This document shows, in pieces, positions 63,827 to 64,000 of a DNA stretch of 64,000 bases. Every line of letters begins with the position of its first letter. Within the stretch, counting starts at the first letter, position 1. The position numbers and the translations under genes were made by a program. The notes below the pieces were generated by a model. That model did not search any database. It was given only the letters and a program-made list of their open reading frames with translations, and had not been told where the DNA came from. Source of the stretch: Pirellulaceae bacterium (GTDB lineage: Bacteria > Planctomycetota > Planctomycetia > Pirellulales > Pirellulaceae); the NCBI GenBank assembly GCA_023382975.1, contig JAHDXO010000030.1, positions 55,292 to 119,291 on the forward strand, read 5' to 3'.

Positions 63827-63901
63827 TGACCGAGGCGGGAGTCGAACCCGCAGATGCACAGGATCTCGGCCTGTTCGCTTTGCCTGTTTGCGTACTCGGC
63901 C
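63827..63901 (-). tRNA. tRNA-like unit N, GAG (Leu) anticodon, class I shape, C33
   Basis: Acceptor GGCCGAG/CTCGGTC, U8 A9, anticodon arm ACAGG-CCGAGAT-CCTGT, T arm GCGGG-TTCGACT-CCCGC, discriminator A. The anticodon reads a leucine codon, but the variable loop has only about six bases, unlike normal leucine tRNA, and position 33 is C. Confidence 0.7.
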
Positions 63902-63912
63902 ACGAATCAGTA

Positions 63913-64000
63913 GCGGGTCCGGGAGTCGCACACCGGCAATCCAGGCTTAGGCAGCCCGCAGAAATTGATCTACCAGGAAGTTGGAGGTTTTGGTATAGGA
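63913..64000 (-). tRNA. Possible partial tRNA-like unit O at the window edge
   Basis: A T-arm-like segment (CCGG...TGCGACT...CCGG) and 3' acceptor strand are visible, with a hairpin GGCT-GCCT-AGCC that could be a long variable arm. The 5' acceptor strand would lie beyond the window. Low certainty. Confidence 0.3.

Larger units (their letters stand above)
61239..64000 (-). other. tRNA array interrupted by two HNH genes
   Basis: Fourteen tRNA or tRNA-like units and a possible partial one on the minus strand, most only 10-40 bases apart, none with an encoded CCA. Two HNH endonuclease genes lie inside (61713-62324 and 62694-63431). The array continues beyond the window. The single units are listed separately. 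Dense arrays of this sort are known from phages and some bacteria. Confidence 0.85.

Noticed and set aside
1..64000. CRISPR array, riboswitch, rRNA genes or replication origin
   Set aside because: I looked for regularly spaced repeats, rRNA motifs and DnaA-box clusters while reading and saw none that I could support.

Overview
The window reads as a chromosomal stretch of a Planctomycetota bacterium, most likely Pirellulales-like. The base for this is the protein repertoire: Tat-exported Gfo/Idh/MocA oxidoreductases, many sulfatases, DUF1080 proteins, a DUF1549/DUF1553 + DUF1501 + PPC-domain set, a PD40/CxxCH cytochrome related to hydrazine synthase alpha, DUF4058 and slipin, all in GC-rich DNA with wide gene spacing. 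No taxon marker gene is present, so this is inference from gene content.

1-18.3 kb is a glycan catabolism region. It holds two Gfo/Idh/MocA dehydrogenases, a sulfatase, a SASA-type acetylesterase, a 1232-residue secreted glycosidase-like protein, a second sulfatase on the minus strand, a sulfatase fused to DUF1080, a HicB/HicA pair, the PD40/multi-CxxCH protein and a DUF1080 protein. De-sulfation, de-acetylation, oxidation and cleavage of 3-keto glycosides would fit together as a pathway for sulfated polysaccharides.

19.3-31.6 kb is an accessory (defence-like) island. A tightly coupled minus-strand operon (unknown 432-aa protein, PLD nuclease-like protein, large SNF2/DEAH helicase) is followed by a decayed type I restriction-modification locus (frameshifted rhuM, DUF1016 nuclease, hsdM reduced to its two ends). 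The island contains a fragment of a second PLD gene and a duplicated 3' end of the neighbouring VWA-type membrane protein gene, so two rounds of insertion or duplication are recorded there.

31.6-60.8 kb is mostly ordinary: acetyltransferase-like protein, NAD-dependent epimerase, pyroglutamyl peptidase, lipoprotein, metallophosphoesterase, receiver protein, quinone oxidoreductase, a five-PAS SpoIIE phosphatase, DUF1080, slipin, ADP-ribosylglycohydrolase-fold protein, esterase and the DUF1549/DUF1501/PPC set with a DNA glycosylase gene between its members. It also holds gene relics (comM/yifB, Ro60/TROVE) and palindromic repeats.

61.2-64.0 kb is a minus-strand tRNA array that runs off the right end of the window. 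It has 14 tRNA or tRNA-like units plus a possible partial one, interrupted by two HNH endonuclease genes. Some units are canonical (His, Arg, Ala, Val). Others keep a good acceptor stem and T arm but have a broken anticodon arm or replacements at positions 8, 33 or 55. This array and the three-gene helicase/PLD operon are the most unusual content of the window.
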